Below the pieces are notes generated by a model that saw only the letters and a list, made by a program, of their open reading frames with translations, was not told the DNA's origin and made no database searches. From Serilophus lunatus (lineage: Eukaryota > Chordata > Aves > Passeriformes > Eurylaimidae): 64,000 nucleotides of DNA. The translations under genes and the position numbers were made by a program. Shown piece by piece: positions 14,501 through 26,500 of this stretch; the first letter of the stretch is position 1; each line of letters opens with the position of its first letter. The stretch is taken from NCBI GenBank assembly GCA_013399895.1, contig VXBA01005117.1, positions 2,247,075 through 2,311,074 of the forward strand. The letters run 5' to 3'.

Positions 14501-17500
14501 AACAGGCAAAGCTTAACTGCATTTATGTTATTTCTGGGTCAGGATCCTTTTTTGCTGGGGTTTTACCTTTCTATCTTGCCATGAGTGTACAAACCACTTA
14601 CTGTATTGCAAGTCTTTCCTCTAAATAATCTACATTTTAAATTGGCCTCCCATCTGAGAACGTGTTTGGGGTGTAGGAAAACTCAGCAACAGTTTACAGA
14701 ATAAAAAAATAACAGCTGAGAAAATTACAAGTCTAGAAATTAGAAATTTCACATTTAAGCTATGTTATTCTCCAATATTATTTTAAATTATGATTATGAT
14801 TGAAAGGTACTCATTAGAAAAGGTAAAAATTTGTAGCTTTTACCAACAATTGATTTACAAACTGTCATAGTAGTAGCCAGTAAAAGTGAAATAACAACCT
14901 TTTTACTAATGGCTTGAGACATAGGAAACAACAAAAGATGTATTAGGAACTGCCTAGACTGAAATTCTGAAAATGTAAAGGGGATGTGTCACCCTGATGC
15001 ACTGAAAAGAAGAAAATTGTTTCAGATTCCAGATGATGAATGGAAGCTCAGTAGTCTGTTAATAAACATAGGAGAGCATTCTGTCCACTGGCTAGGCCAA
15101 ACTGTCCTTCCTTGTTCTTTTATCAAGTTCAGCTTTGGATTCACTGTAACATCAAGTGAAAAAAGTATAAGGAAACTTTAAACAGCCAACCAGCAGTTGA
15201 GCTCCTTCTGAATGAGGAAATAAGAGCCACACAACTCTAATGCTCTGTGGCAGCCCTCGGGAGCTTCATGCTGAGCAACTTTCTCAGCATATTGTGCCAC
15301 CAAGCCACTCTGGGTTTCCTTTATAGGTGAAATTGGGATCCATTAAGTGAATGAAAAAAAAAACAAATTAAGGCAAAAAAATTAGTCCTGACTTACCACC
15401 CTGCTCTGTTCTGTGCTTCTCTCACTGCCTCATTGTGCTCTGATTGAACAGCCTGGCTCCTGCAGGATCACCAGGCTGGAGCTTCCCAGGAATCTGTCTT
15501 GCACTGCTCCTAAATCCACTGTGACAAGCGAGACCAGGAGACTGCACTGGCTGGGGCATTTTACCAGGTCAGGCATCTCAGGCAGAAAGATCAAAAGTCC
15601 ATCCTCAGCCTCTGTGCCAGCACACAGGAGGGGGTGGGAGGTAAGTGATGGCACAGGAGGGAATTTCTGCCTTTCCAAGTGGTTTTCCATGAACTGAATA
15701 ACAAGTTGGACAGACTGGAGACAGACTCTGTGAGTGACCTCTGTGAGACAGCCATGAAAATCATGACCCAGAACAAGCACTTTCATCTAAATGCTTTCTA
15801 CAAACTATTGTTCTAGTTTGCATATGGTTTGAATTACACTCCAGGACCCAGAAAAGCACAAAATAAAGAACTTGCTGCAGAAAGCTGGGATTATGATGTC
15901 CAAAATAACTGATGAGTTTCATTACTGTAATTAGATTACTTTGTAGCAAGAATCATTTTCTGTCTCTTTTCTGCTTGCCTTGATCTTTCTTGGTGTTGCT
16001 AAGAACCCAAAAATCTCTTACCCTCTATTTTTCTTACATTGCCCTCTGATAGGTAAATAACTCTATGGTCCACAAATAGGCAACACTGGCAAGTTTGGGT
16101 TCTAGAAGTATTAGATTGGTTAGATCAATATATATCCACTACAAACATAGCAGAACACCCAGGTTTTTGTTCAGAGTACATACTCATTCTCTTTATCAGA
16201 AAGATGGGAGGAGTTTATTGAATAAACAGAGTCTTTAACAAGATTATCAATTGTTTATTGAATTAACTAAAGCTTTATTAGCATATTTTGGAACACCTCC
16301 AGTAGCACATCCATAGATGGGCCTAATTTTTAGCATTCTAAAAAGCTTTTAAAAAGCATTTTCTGTTGGCATTGTTTTATTCTGTAGAGGAGGGTCCAAA
16401 CTACAAATCATTATTAAATTGCAAGTAAATCTTCAAGGCTTTAGAAGTTTAGTACTCAAAATATTGGTTCCTGGCACACCTTGTGGTCCAATAATAAATC
16501 TCTCCAAAGGTCTTTCTGAGCTCACAGCACACTCTCAAGTCCAGTTATACACCTATTTTGGGACTGCATGTACACACCCCCTGAAAATGGGATGCTATGT
16601 GTGTTTGCAGTTCCATCCTGCACAGGAGTTATAGCTCACACAGCTGAGTTCATGGATGGTTTTAATGTGATTGGAAAGACAGTGGGAATGCACTTTGTAC
16701 TGGGATCCAAGAGTGGATAACAGTGTCATTCCTCAAATCTTGTCTCTTAGAACCTGAAATATTGCAGGATTAGAAAAAGTAATTGTTTCTCAATAGTTCA
16801 GATGCTGTGTTTTCTAAATTTATGGAGCTGTTGTTCTCTGAAAAAGCAAAGAAAAGGCAGCACAGAGGTTGCTGCCTGGACTCTGAGCAGGTGTGTCCCT
16901 GGCCCCAGAAGGCTGCACTGTCCCCAGGTTGGCACCTACTTGCAGGACACTGGCAATAAATCCTGCATGGAGCAGGTTATAGGACATCTTTTGGCAACTC
17001 CCACCTGCTCTGAGGTCAAAAGGGTGCTCAGAAAACTGTGGGATCAGAGCTGACCTTTCTCTTTGTATTTTCACTGGGTGTATGGCAAAGGCAAATCTCT
17101 TCCTCTATACAGATGAGTGTCTAAAACATGAACCCAAATGAAAAAACATGAAGGGAATGTTTGAACAAACATCCTCAGTGTGGAAACAGGGTTTCAATTG
17201 CAAAGCTTTAGATTCATCACTGTGGTAATGTCAGAAACAGAATGAGCTCCCATCAAAGACATCGACCATGACTAAGATAAAACCCCAGAGATATTTTTGT
17301 CTGCATGTGTGTAAATGTGCATCTCTATTTCCTCACATTCTACAGCTTTCTGAAATGGCATGACATGAAGACACAGAGCTTTCCTGAGCATCTGTGCTAA
17401 AGGAACACTGTAAAAGAGGTTTCCCTAGCAACATAAACCATATGTAATAGCTTAAAATAGCTTTTCTCCAACTCCTAGGATTTCTCAGTGGTTTGCTCAA

Positions 17501-20500
17501 AATTTCCATTTAAATCAAGGTGTATTTGCCCAGTTCAAAAAGGTTCTTCATTTTCTCAACTTCTATTAGAACGAGCAGGCTTTGAAAATCCTCATTTCTT
17601 GCAAGAATGCCTCCCTTCCCCTTGACTTCTAATTTATCAGGTAAACTCAAGCATGGCAAATGGTGACAGTTGCAGGCCACTTTCTTAAATCTATTGACTT
17701 TGTTTGCTGTTCAAAACATTTTATTATAAGTATATTGATCTCTACTCACTGTAACAAGAGAGTTCTAGTTAAAGTGGTAGACTTTGATTTTTGTGATATC
17801 AGTACAAGATAAATTCTGCAACTGTAATGAAAATATAATGAATATAATGTACGTGAATTCTACTTTGCATTTGAGTAGCAGTTTGCAGGCAAATTCAGAT
17901 ACCTGAAAACCCTTCTCAGTTCTTACTGTGTCCCAAGGAAAATGCTCTTTTAAACACAAGTAAACTGTGAGACCACGAGGTCGAGTGGTTTTCCCGAGTT
18001 TATATAAGAACCAGGTGACAAATTTGAGATATAAGCCATGGATATTGATTTTCAGATCCTTGTCATAAAGTTAAAAATTTAGAAATTGGCTCAGAGTGCT
18101 TGAATTTTATTACATCAGGTGTTAATATACAGGTAAGAAATCTAAATCTCTGCCCTAAGGTTTTCAAAATATGTATAGAAAAACTGAAAAAAAAAAAAGG
18201 ACCATGTATCAAACATTGCTTTCTTTTCCACTATAAATATGTTTGCTGAGCCTAAATGGGTTTAGTTGGGAAAGTGATGAAGCAAACTTTTAATCCTGTA
18301 CTGTTCCTGTGCTGTTTCAGGCCTGAATTAAGGTAGCCTTGTGTGAATATTCAGCATTAGAATACAATTCCTCTTTCCTGACAAAACACTTTTAAACTGT
18401 ATTCATTTAGATGCTATATCATATATTTCAACCTCTCATGAAGGCAGGGTGTTCCTTTAAATATTTTTAGTTCTCCTTTTTGTACCTGTGAGCAGCAGGG
18501 GGTTCAGTGATATACCCTAACTCGTCATATAGAATGGAAAGAGTTACTACCATGAGGTCAAAGATATTTTATGCTCATAATTATTGGATGGGCAGAATTA
18601 TTGTAAAGAGCTGGGCTCTCTGATCTTGTTTTATCTATTTTGATTTCCTTTGAATTGAGTTTTGACTATTAAGCTTGAAAAAGGAGGGAAGGGGGTGGGC
18701 TGGGAGCAGGTTTGCTGTCAGAGCTGTGGGAAGTTGCTGTGCTGGTGAGTCTGTGACAGTCACTGAGGTGGAGTCTGATGTCACAGAGGAGGAAATTTGG
18801 TTACAGCTTTGTTTCAGAGATTATTTTTGTCTATTTCCTATATTTGCCTTAATCTCTTTCTGTGAATTCCAACAGTACTTGAGCTTCATTTTTAATTCAT
18901 TTTACCTGCACACCTACAGGTATGCCCTATACAAAGATATCCTTTCTCTTATCCCATGATATATATCCTAAATATAGTGGGGTTATTTCAGTCTAGCAGA
19001 ATGAAAGGAGCTAAACCAAACTGCTCTATATTATGTTAACTTTGTATAGCAAACAAATCCTTTTATTTCTTAAACATGAAATACTTTAGTAGGTTCCTCA
19101 TTGCAGTATTTCAAAGTAAACACTTCAGTCACAAACGGTGAAAATAAATAGTTCATTTTTTTCAAAACTCTGTCTGCCCATAAATTCCAAACCAAGCAAA
19201 CTTCTCCCCCTTTTCCAAGAATGCAACAGCCACACCATTTCTTGTTGATCTTCCACTTGCATGTGCTCAGTCTGTCTGTAAAAAACTGCTCTGCAATGGG
19301 CACATGTGTTTAATCATCTCCTTAACTTTTTCTGGAGACATTAAGAAGTGATTTTAAGAACAGTAATAACTCTTTAAAAAGTCATTTAACAGCTGTCTTT
19401 GCTGAGAGCAAGCTCTATGGAGTGAAAATGAGAAGATAATTGAATCATAAAAAAATTGTTTTGAAATGAATGGAATTGTCCTAGTTTCTTAAATTACTAT
19501 TAAATGGTATTTTTTTCCCTTGCCTGTAATAATTCATCTTTGAAAGCTGGGAATGTTAAATGTAGGCCTGTAAAATATTGTGTGTTTCTAGTAAGTCAAA
19601 TTATTTCTCATTTTAGCCATCTCAATGAGTGAGCAGGGTTAGACTTGATGACATCCAGAGGTAGTTTTCAGCTTAATTTTTTTCTATTATTCTATTTATG
19701 TGGCTATGAAAAATATATTTTGAATAAATATCCACTCCTTTCACAGGATGAATATAAAATCAGTTTCAAAATACAAATATACTTATTCCCTTTGTTTTTA
19801 ATAACTGTTTCAATCCACCTTAATTGCCCATATTTTTTCTTTTTTGAGTTCCTCAAAAGATGTCACAATAGAAAGCAAGAGCAGGAACACAATCTGAGGA
19901 TGCCTTTAAGACATATTGACTCTAATTTCTGTGCCAAGAGCTCTTGTATGAGGCCATGGAAGTTGTTTAGTCAGAATTAATTAATTGGTCACTGTTCATT
20001 GATTATCAACTGCTGGGAAAAATGTGATTCTCTTCTTAGATTTTAATCCTGCATCAAAAACTGTTTCCTATAACTTTATACATTTTCAAAACTTAGCAAA
20101 CATTAAATATCAGATTTTCTTGTTTATTCTCATCTATCATTTTTCAACCAATTGTGAGTGAATTTCCATAAAATGCCACTAAAAATCAGCTTAATGTCAC
20201 TGAGTGTCTCATGTGTTATATGTGCCTTTGTTGAGCTCATGGCCACAACCAAGGGAATCCCTGGCACTTGCAGATGCAGCATCTCAGAGGTGCCACCACA
20301 ATTCCCTGGAATGTTCCCCTCATTCCCCACTTCCAAAGGCTCTTCCATAGCTCTGAAGCACCGAAGGGCCACATGGGCTGTTGTAGCAGCACATCTGGGA
20401 GATCAGCTGCAACATCTGAAATAACCCACTTCAAATGTCTCCAGTTTCAAATTCATATTTCGACCTTTAGCTAAAGATCACTGTCAGAACACAATTACTT

Positions 20501-23500
20501 TTTGCTTGTCCCTGGGGTAGCAATGAAGTATTTTGGTTATCCAGAGCAGACTTGCATAAAATCATCTGATTTAAATCTATATTACTGAAACAGATATTAA
20601 ATTGTTGCAAGTACTAAAGAAAATGCAAAATTCTCCACAAGACACAAACATAATTTCTTTTCCTAGTTGTTACTTCTTGCCAAATTCCAAAGTGTAAAAG
20701 TAACATAATTATTATTTCTGAGCACTTAGAAAAAAGAGAAGATTAACAGTCAGCAAGAACTTGCCAAGAATAACATGTCAAAGTAAACTGAAGTGCCTCA
20801 TTAATAGATTTTAATAGACATTATGGAGAACAGAAAAGGAGGGCTTGTCATTTATATCTTGGACATGGGAATATTATTTAACACTGTCTCATAGTTAAAC
20901 CTGAAGGACTGTTTGGGATAAACTCTTATGGAATGAGTGTGAAACTGTTCTGAAATCATGCTATCAAAGTAATTATCAATGGTTCACTGATAAATAGGAA
21001 GGTAAATCAAACTTAACACTGAAGTTACACTACAACTTCTCATAAATTTTTGAAATTACTGAAAGAGAAGAATTAAAAAAGAGAAATCTTTGTATAGGAA
21101 CTGTATTCAAACTGAAGATCATGCCAAGCTGAGAAGAGCCGAAAGCAAATGAATATCAAATCAGTAAATTGGAGATATTAAATAGCATGATCAGAACTGA
21201 ACACCTAAGACAATTGGAGATATTGTCTGATAAACATAAGATGGAATTTATTTGTGCAAAGTACTGGCTTTGGGAACAAATGACTGCAAAAATGTACAGA
21301 TGGTTTGGGAACAGGTCCTTGGTACAGGGACAAGAGCTTCACATGAATCACAAGCCAGGCATGAGCAATAGCACCATATTGTTGAGGAGAAAAAACAACC
21401 AGTGAGCAGGATATTCAAACAGATTTTTAGTCAGGATGACACATCAGTAATCCAGCTCTCCACCAGAATTGCCAGACTCCAATCAGAACACATCCAGATC
21501 TGTCCCCAGCACAGCAAGTACAGACAGACAGGCTGGCTGGCAGAGGAGACACACAGGACAGCAAGGAAAATATCACAGGACTTCTGAAAAAAGGATGCAA
21601 GAATTGCAGCTCTTTAGACTTACAGCAATTTTCAAACATATAAATAAATTGTGTAAAGAAGACAAGTGTGGGAATATGAAGAATAAGGGGGATAATATGC
21701 TGCCTATATCCACGTGGGAAAGATCAAGGAAATAATGAGTTTAAACTGTATTACAGATAATCAAGGTTTATCAACATAGTTGATCCAACTTTGTCATAGG
21801 AGGCTTGACATGCTGTCTGACTAGATGTCCAGCACCCTTAATAATATTTCTTAGCCATTTATTTGTTAAGGTTAAGATTTTTTGAAAGCTTTTTTTCAAC
21901 ATGCTGGAGGTCCAGTGAAAGTAAAACTGGAATAGTTTTGGTTTAAAAATAAAGGATGCTGTGGTAACAGGAAACTACAGTTCTAAACTTTTACCATAGG
22001 CAGCAGAGATGGGTCATGGAACTGAATTCTTATTAATGAGGGGGAAATAGTATCCTGATGTATCACTGTGAGTGATACACTGTGAGTGAGTGCAGCACTT
22101 TCTCATCCCCTCTGCACTGGGTACGTCACAGTCCTTCCATTCCCTGGTTCCCTGTGATTCATTGTCAGTCATCCTCATGAGCCAGTGGTAGGACTGTTTA
22201 TTTGGATACCCAAGACTGTGCTCTTAGTGCCAAAAACCCTCTTGATTTGGTTTGACCAGTGGTTTCATGGCATAACTCGTGTATTCCGTTCTCACCAGGA
22301 AAATGATCACCTTTTTTCCTCATTGGAAATTGTCTTTTGTATTGCAAAATTAAGCAGACACCATTTCAATGAGCACCTGTTGCAAACTTTGGAGGGCATG
22401 ATGCATGTAGAGTGTAGTGGCTCTCCCCAAAAAATGAGCTCAGGAGAAAAACACACGACCCCATCTGTCCCTGATCTGTGGCACATTAGCTAATCAAAAA
22501 TATGAGAGTCTAGGAGCAAGAAATTAGGGTTAGACACTGAACATTGATTATTTTTTTTTTCATTTCCACCTTTTCAGTATCTTCTGGGATACTGCAACAA
22601 CTAAAGGGGTATTTTTTTCCTTCTAGTACCTTTATTTCACACTGGAATATGAGCCAAGACTATCATCTGCTGCTGGAATTAAAAACAGAACTCAAAGGAA
22701 AACCCTGACATGGGGGATAACACCCAAAATAGTCATGTATACATATGTGTGTGTATGTATGTGTCAGACACAGTGAGGGAAATAGTCTGAGAGTTATTTC
22801 CATATGGCTGAAAAAAGTCCCTCAAAAATGAGTTTTCATGTATTAAGATGAACTATCAAAATATCTCTGCATCAAAAATAGTCACCACAGAAAAACATTG
22901 CCTTGAGGAGGATATTCCTCCCAAGTATCTGTTTCCATGTGCATCAGTACTGACTGCTTGGATTATGACATCAAAAGATTCTATTAAAATTAATTAGAAG
23001 TATATTTTGTCTCATAGGGGAAACTAGAGAGCATATGTCTTTAGCAAAACTAGAGTTTGTCCCAAACTAGAGTTTGTCAGCAATTTTTCAGCCATATAAT
23101 TAGGAAAAAAATACATGAGAGAAAAATGATGAATGGATGCTACATTCATTATTGAAATCTAAATGCCTTTGGGCAGCCAGGAAACAAGCTGCACACATGG
23201 TGTGCCATAGTATAGCTATGGAACCATAAACCAAGCAGGCACACACAAATGGATGTGGCAAAGTAACAACATTAATAAAAGCTGGGCACAGAGCTCACGT
23301 GGAAAGGTCAATACAGTCATGCCTGTGAGTCCAGACTTTATCAAGGGGAGTAATCAAAATAATTCAGTCTCATGATTCTTCTTGCTAGGAGGCATCAGAG
23401 CTTTGGGTGTGCACATGTGTGTTCGTGTGTGGCTCATAAGAGCAAAGTTTTTCTCGACTGAGAAACTACCAGTCAAATCCTCCCAGTTTGTGCTGATGTC

Positions 23501-26500
23501 TCTGGAGCACTTTCCTTGAAAGAAGTGGAAATGCTTCAAGGTGTTCTTGGCAGAGGAGCCTGAACCTCATAAGATTCCATCCAGAGATGGCCCTCAACAG
23601 CTAAATTGCACATCCCCCTAGAGCTCAGCCTTCTACCAGCTGCAATCCACAGGTTATTTCCCGTGTGTTCTTTCAGAGCTCCCTTAAGCTCCTTCTTTAA
23701 GCCAAACCTGAACTCTCTGAAAGTTTTTGCTCTTCATTGGAATGGCCATACTCTGGTTTGAGCTTTCTGATCATCCCAAGTAATACCAGAAATTCTTATA
23801 GTGGTAACTACATTGTACAAAACAGAGTAACTTAGGAGCTCTTCAGGTTTTAGCTAATTGCTGTTTTTCACCCAGAAAGAGATCCCAATCCTCATTCAAA
23901 GAGTAGATTGGTGAGAATCAGTTTGGGTCAATGAAATATGTTCAAATTTTTACAAACTATAGATGCAAGTTCCATAAGGATCTTATAGGAGGTTAGAGTC
24001 AATCATTTTAGCTGCTCCAAGAAGGATGTTTGATGCCTGTTAAGCCTGTTTCCTAAGAGGGAACTGGACCAGGCAGACCCCAGGGACACTGGGAGCCTCT
24101 CCTGCCCCTCATGCCAATAAGCCATTTATTTACCTGTCATGACCTAGCAGGTATTGGGGGGTCACATAGTAAGTGGCTCCTGTTACAACAAAACTAATGA
24201 GTTTTGGTCACTTAAGTTTCACTTTTTCTGTCATTAGTCATGTGATATTATTCAGGAGCAAGCCTGTGGGTCAGAAGGGTTTAAGTCTTACACTATTTAA
24301 TTTGGGGACAGGAATACCAAAATGGATTGGAGAAAGGAGAAATAAGTGTATTATGATCATGTGTGCAAAATGGAACTGTCTTGGAACTTTCTCCTCAATA
24401 AACAAGCCTCATTTCATCAAACCTCAGGTTGCTCTCTCTGTATCACTGACAGCATTAAGTCCTGAGGCTTCTAGAGAAAGATATCTCAGCCTTCTCAAGG
24501 AATTCAGAATATTGTTTCATAGGAAACATTAAGTTGTTATAGACATTGCTTTCATACTCTGCTCAAGGCTGAGGTACTGGTCAGGTTTTCTCTCCTTTTC
24601 TGCTATTTTCACTGTCCAAGTGACACAGTCCACCTAAAAACAGGGCTCCAAAAGCAGAGGTAAACTCACTGGATTAGAGACAACTGCTTGAAGGTAAAGA
24701 GCTTTTATGGCATAAAAGGCAAATTTGTCTTTGTTGTCCTCAGGTCAGGATGTGAAAGAACATTTGGCTGCAGTACCTGTATAGATCATTCTGTGGTGGC
24801 TTTAGTACTGTGATAAGGTGGACTCAGGGGAGCCTGCCAAAGCCTGGTTTTTCAGATGTGTTAATTACCAGCAGAGCACATTGATTACAATTGATTGTGG
24901 CTGTTTGGAACTTCTAAAGAAAAGGGAGGCCTGAAATGATTTAAAAGGATGATTGCAAAGGTAAAAGAGGAAGGTTTGTTTTGAAGGGGTGAAAATATAT
25001 CCAGCGACCAGATGTAGAGAGACATAGATATAAAGCTGCTTCTCTTTAGTTCTTCTTCTCAGTATTTCATTTCTACCCAGTCAATTGACATATTAATTCA
25101 TGTTTGGCCTTTGGTGGATGCTTTAGGGGAAGAGAACAGTGATTTACTTACTGATTTCTGTGGGTCCATATTTAAGAAATTGGAGCTATGTTAAGGTGTC
25201 CTTAATGATATTCTTGAAATAAATTTTTATTATAGAGAAACTCAGTTATTAATTTAGCAATTCACATTTTTAAGATGTATGTTAACATAGGTTTTAACCT
25301 ACAACATGCCTGGAAAGCTTTTACTGAAAACTTTGAAACACCCCTTATTTGAATGCAACAGTATATAATATATACAATCCCAAAACTATTCTAAAAGCTG
25401 CAAATTTAAACTGCTAAGGAGCAGAATATAAATTTGAGTGAATCTGAAGGCAAAAAACTTCAGGAGGTCTCAACAGAAACTTTATATATAGCTGGAGAAA
25501 ATATCACATCTAATTTTAGAAGGCAGTGGCTTATTACCTCCCAGACTGAGTTGATTAGGCTTTTTTTACCTCTTTTTTCACCTGATATAGAATATTATTT
25601 TGTTGAATAAGTGTTCCTTATTTTTCTTCAAAAGGAATTGATTATTTTTTTTCAGGTGTAGCTAATTTTATTTTTTTTCAGGAAATCTGTACTAGTATTC
25701 AAAAATCCTTATACTCTGAAAATGCTGCACATTCCAAAGCAGTACACCTGTAAACACACAGAACACTCACAATCCTACCTCACTGGTTTTATTCTGCAAT
25801 GATTTTATCTAGTACATATTGACTGCTAGTACTGTTTTCCAAATGACTTTTTGGAATGTGTTTTTTTTTCCCTTCAGTCTGCAGATGTTCCCTACAGCAG
25901 ATGCTCAACTTGAAAAATAATAACTGCTAAAAATACACAAGCTGTCAGCTTGGTTTGCACTGAGAGAAACTATAACTTCAAGGAAGATAGATCTGTGTTT
26001 AAATGCAATGTAAGGAGTTTAAATTATTCCCAAAGACTGGTGGCAAGCTCATCAAATGGAGCAAATAATCACATTATAAATGCTTCATATGAGCCCAAGG
26101 TGGGGTGAAGGTGGAGTAAAGTTGTTGCTGCAAAGCTAAAAAAGACAACATAATTGAAAAGAAAATATAAAAAATACTTAACCAAATAACTGGTATTAAT
26201 ATTTTATTCTCTGTTGCTAACAACTTAAAGAGCTACTTCCTTTGTGCTTACACCTTTAAGGTCTCATGGTTGGAATGTTTTTTCACCTGACCTTGCAGAA
26301 AATATTTGTCTTAATACATTAAACAAGCTGTGAAAGTACTGGGATTTCAAACAAACTCTTAAAAAAGCAAGTAGTGATGCTTTGTTTCCACTGAGTTCAA
26401 GGTTAATTTTACTTGTCAGGAAGACAGTAAAATAAAAGCAGTGAGAATTTTGAGAGGTTGATGGCAACCACACACCCTGTGCACCTCCAGCACTTCCCAT

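Noticed and set aside
15413..15786. Overlapping open frames on both strands of a GC-richer intronic patch
   Set aside because: No known protein words, no splice signals in agreement, and a position inside KLHL4 intron 1.
24600..25080. Possible retroviral LTR
   Set aside because: ATAAAG and a following TCTCTTTAGTTCTTC stretch looked LTR-like, but there was no TG...CA boundary, paired copy or internal viral sequence.
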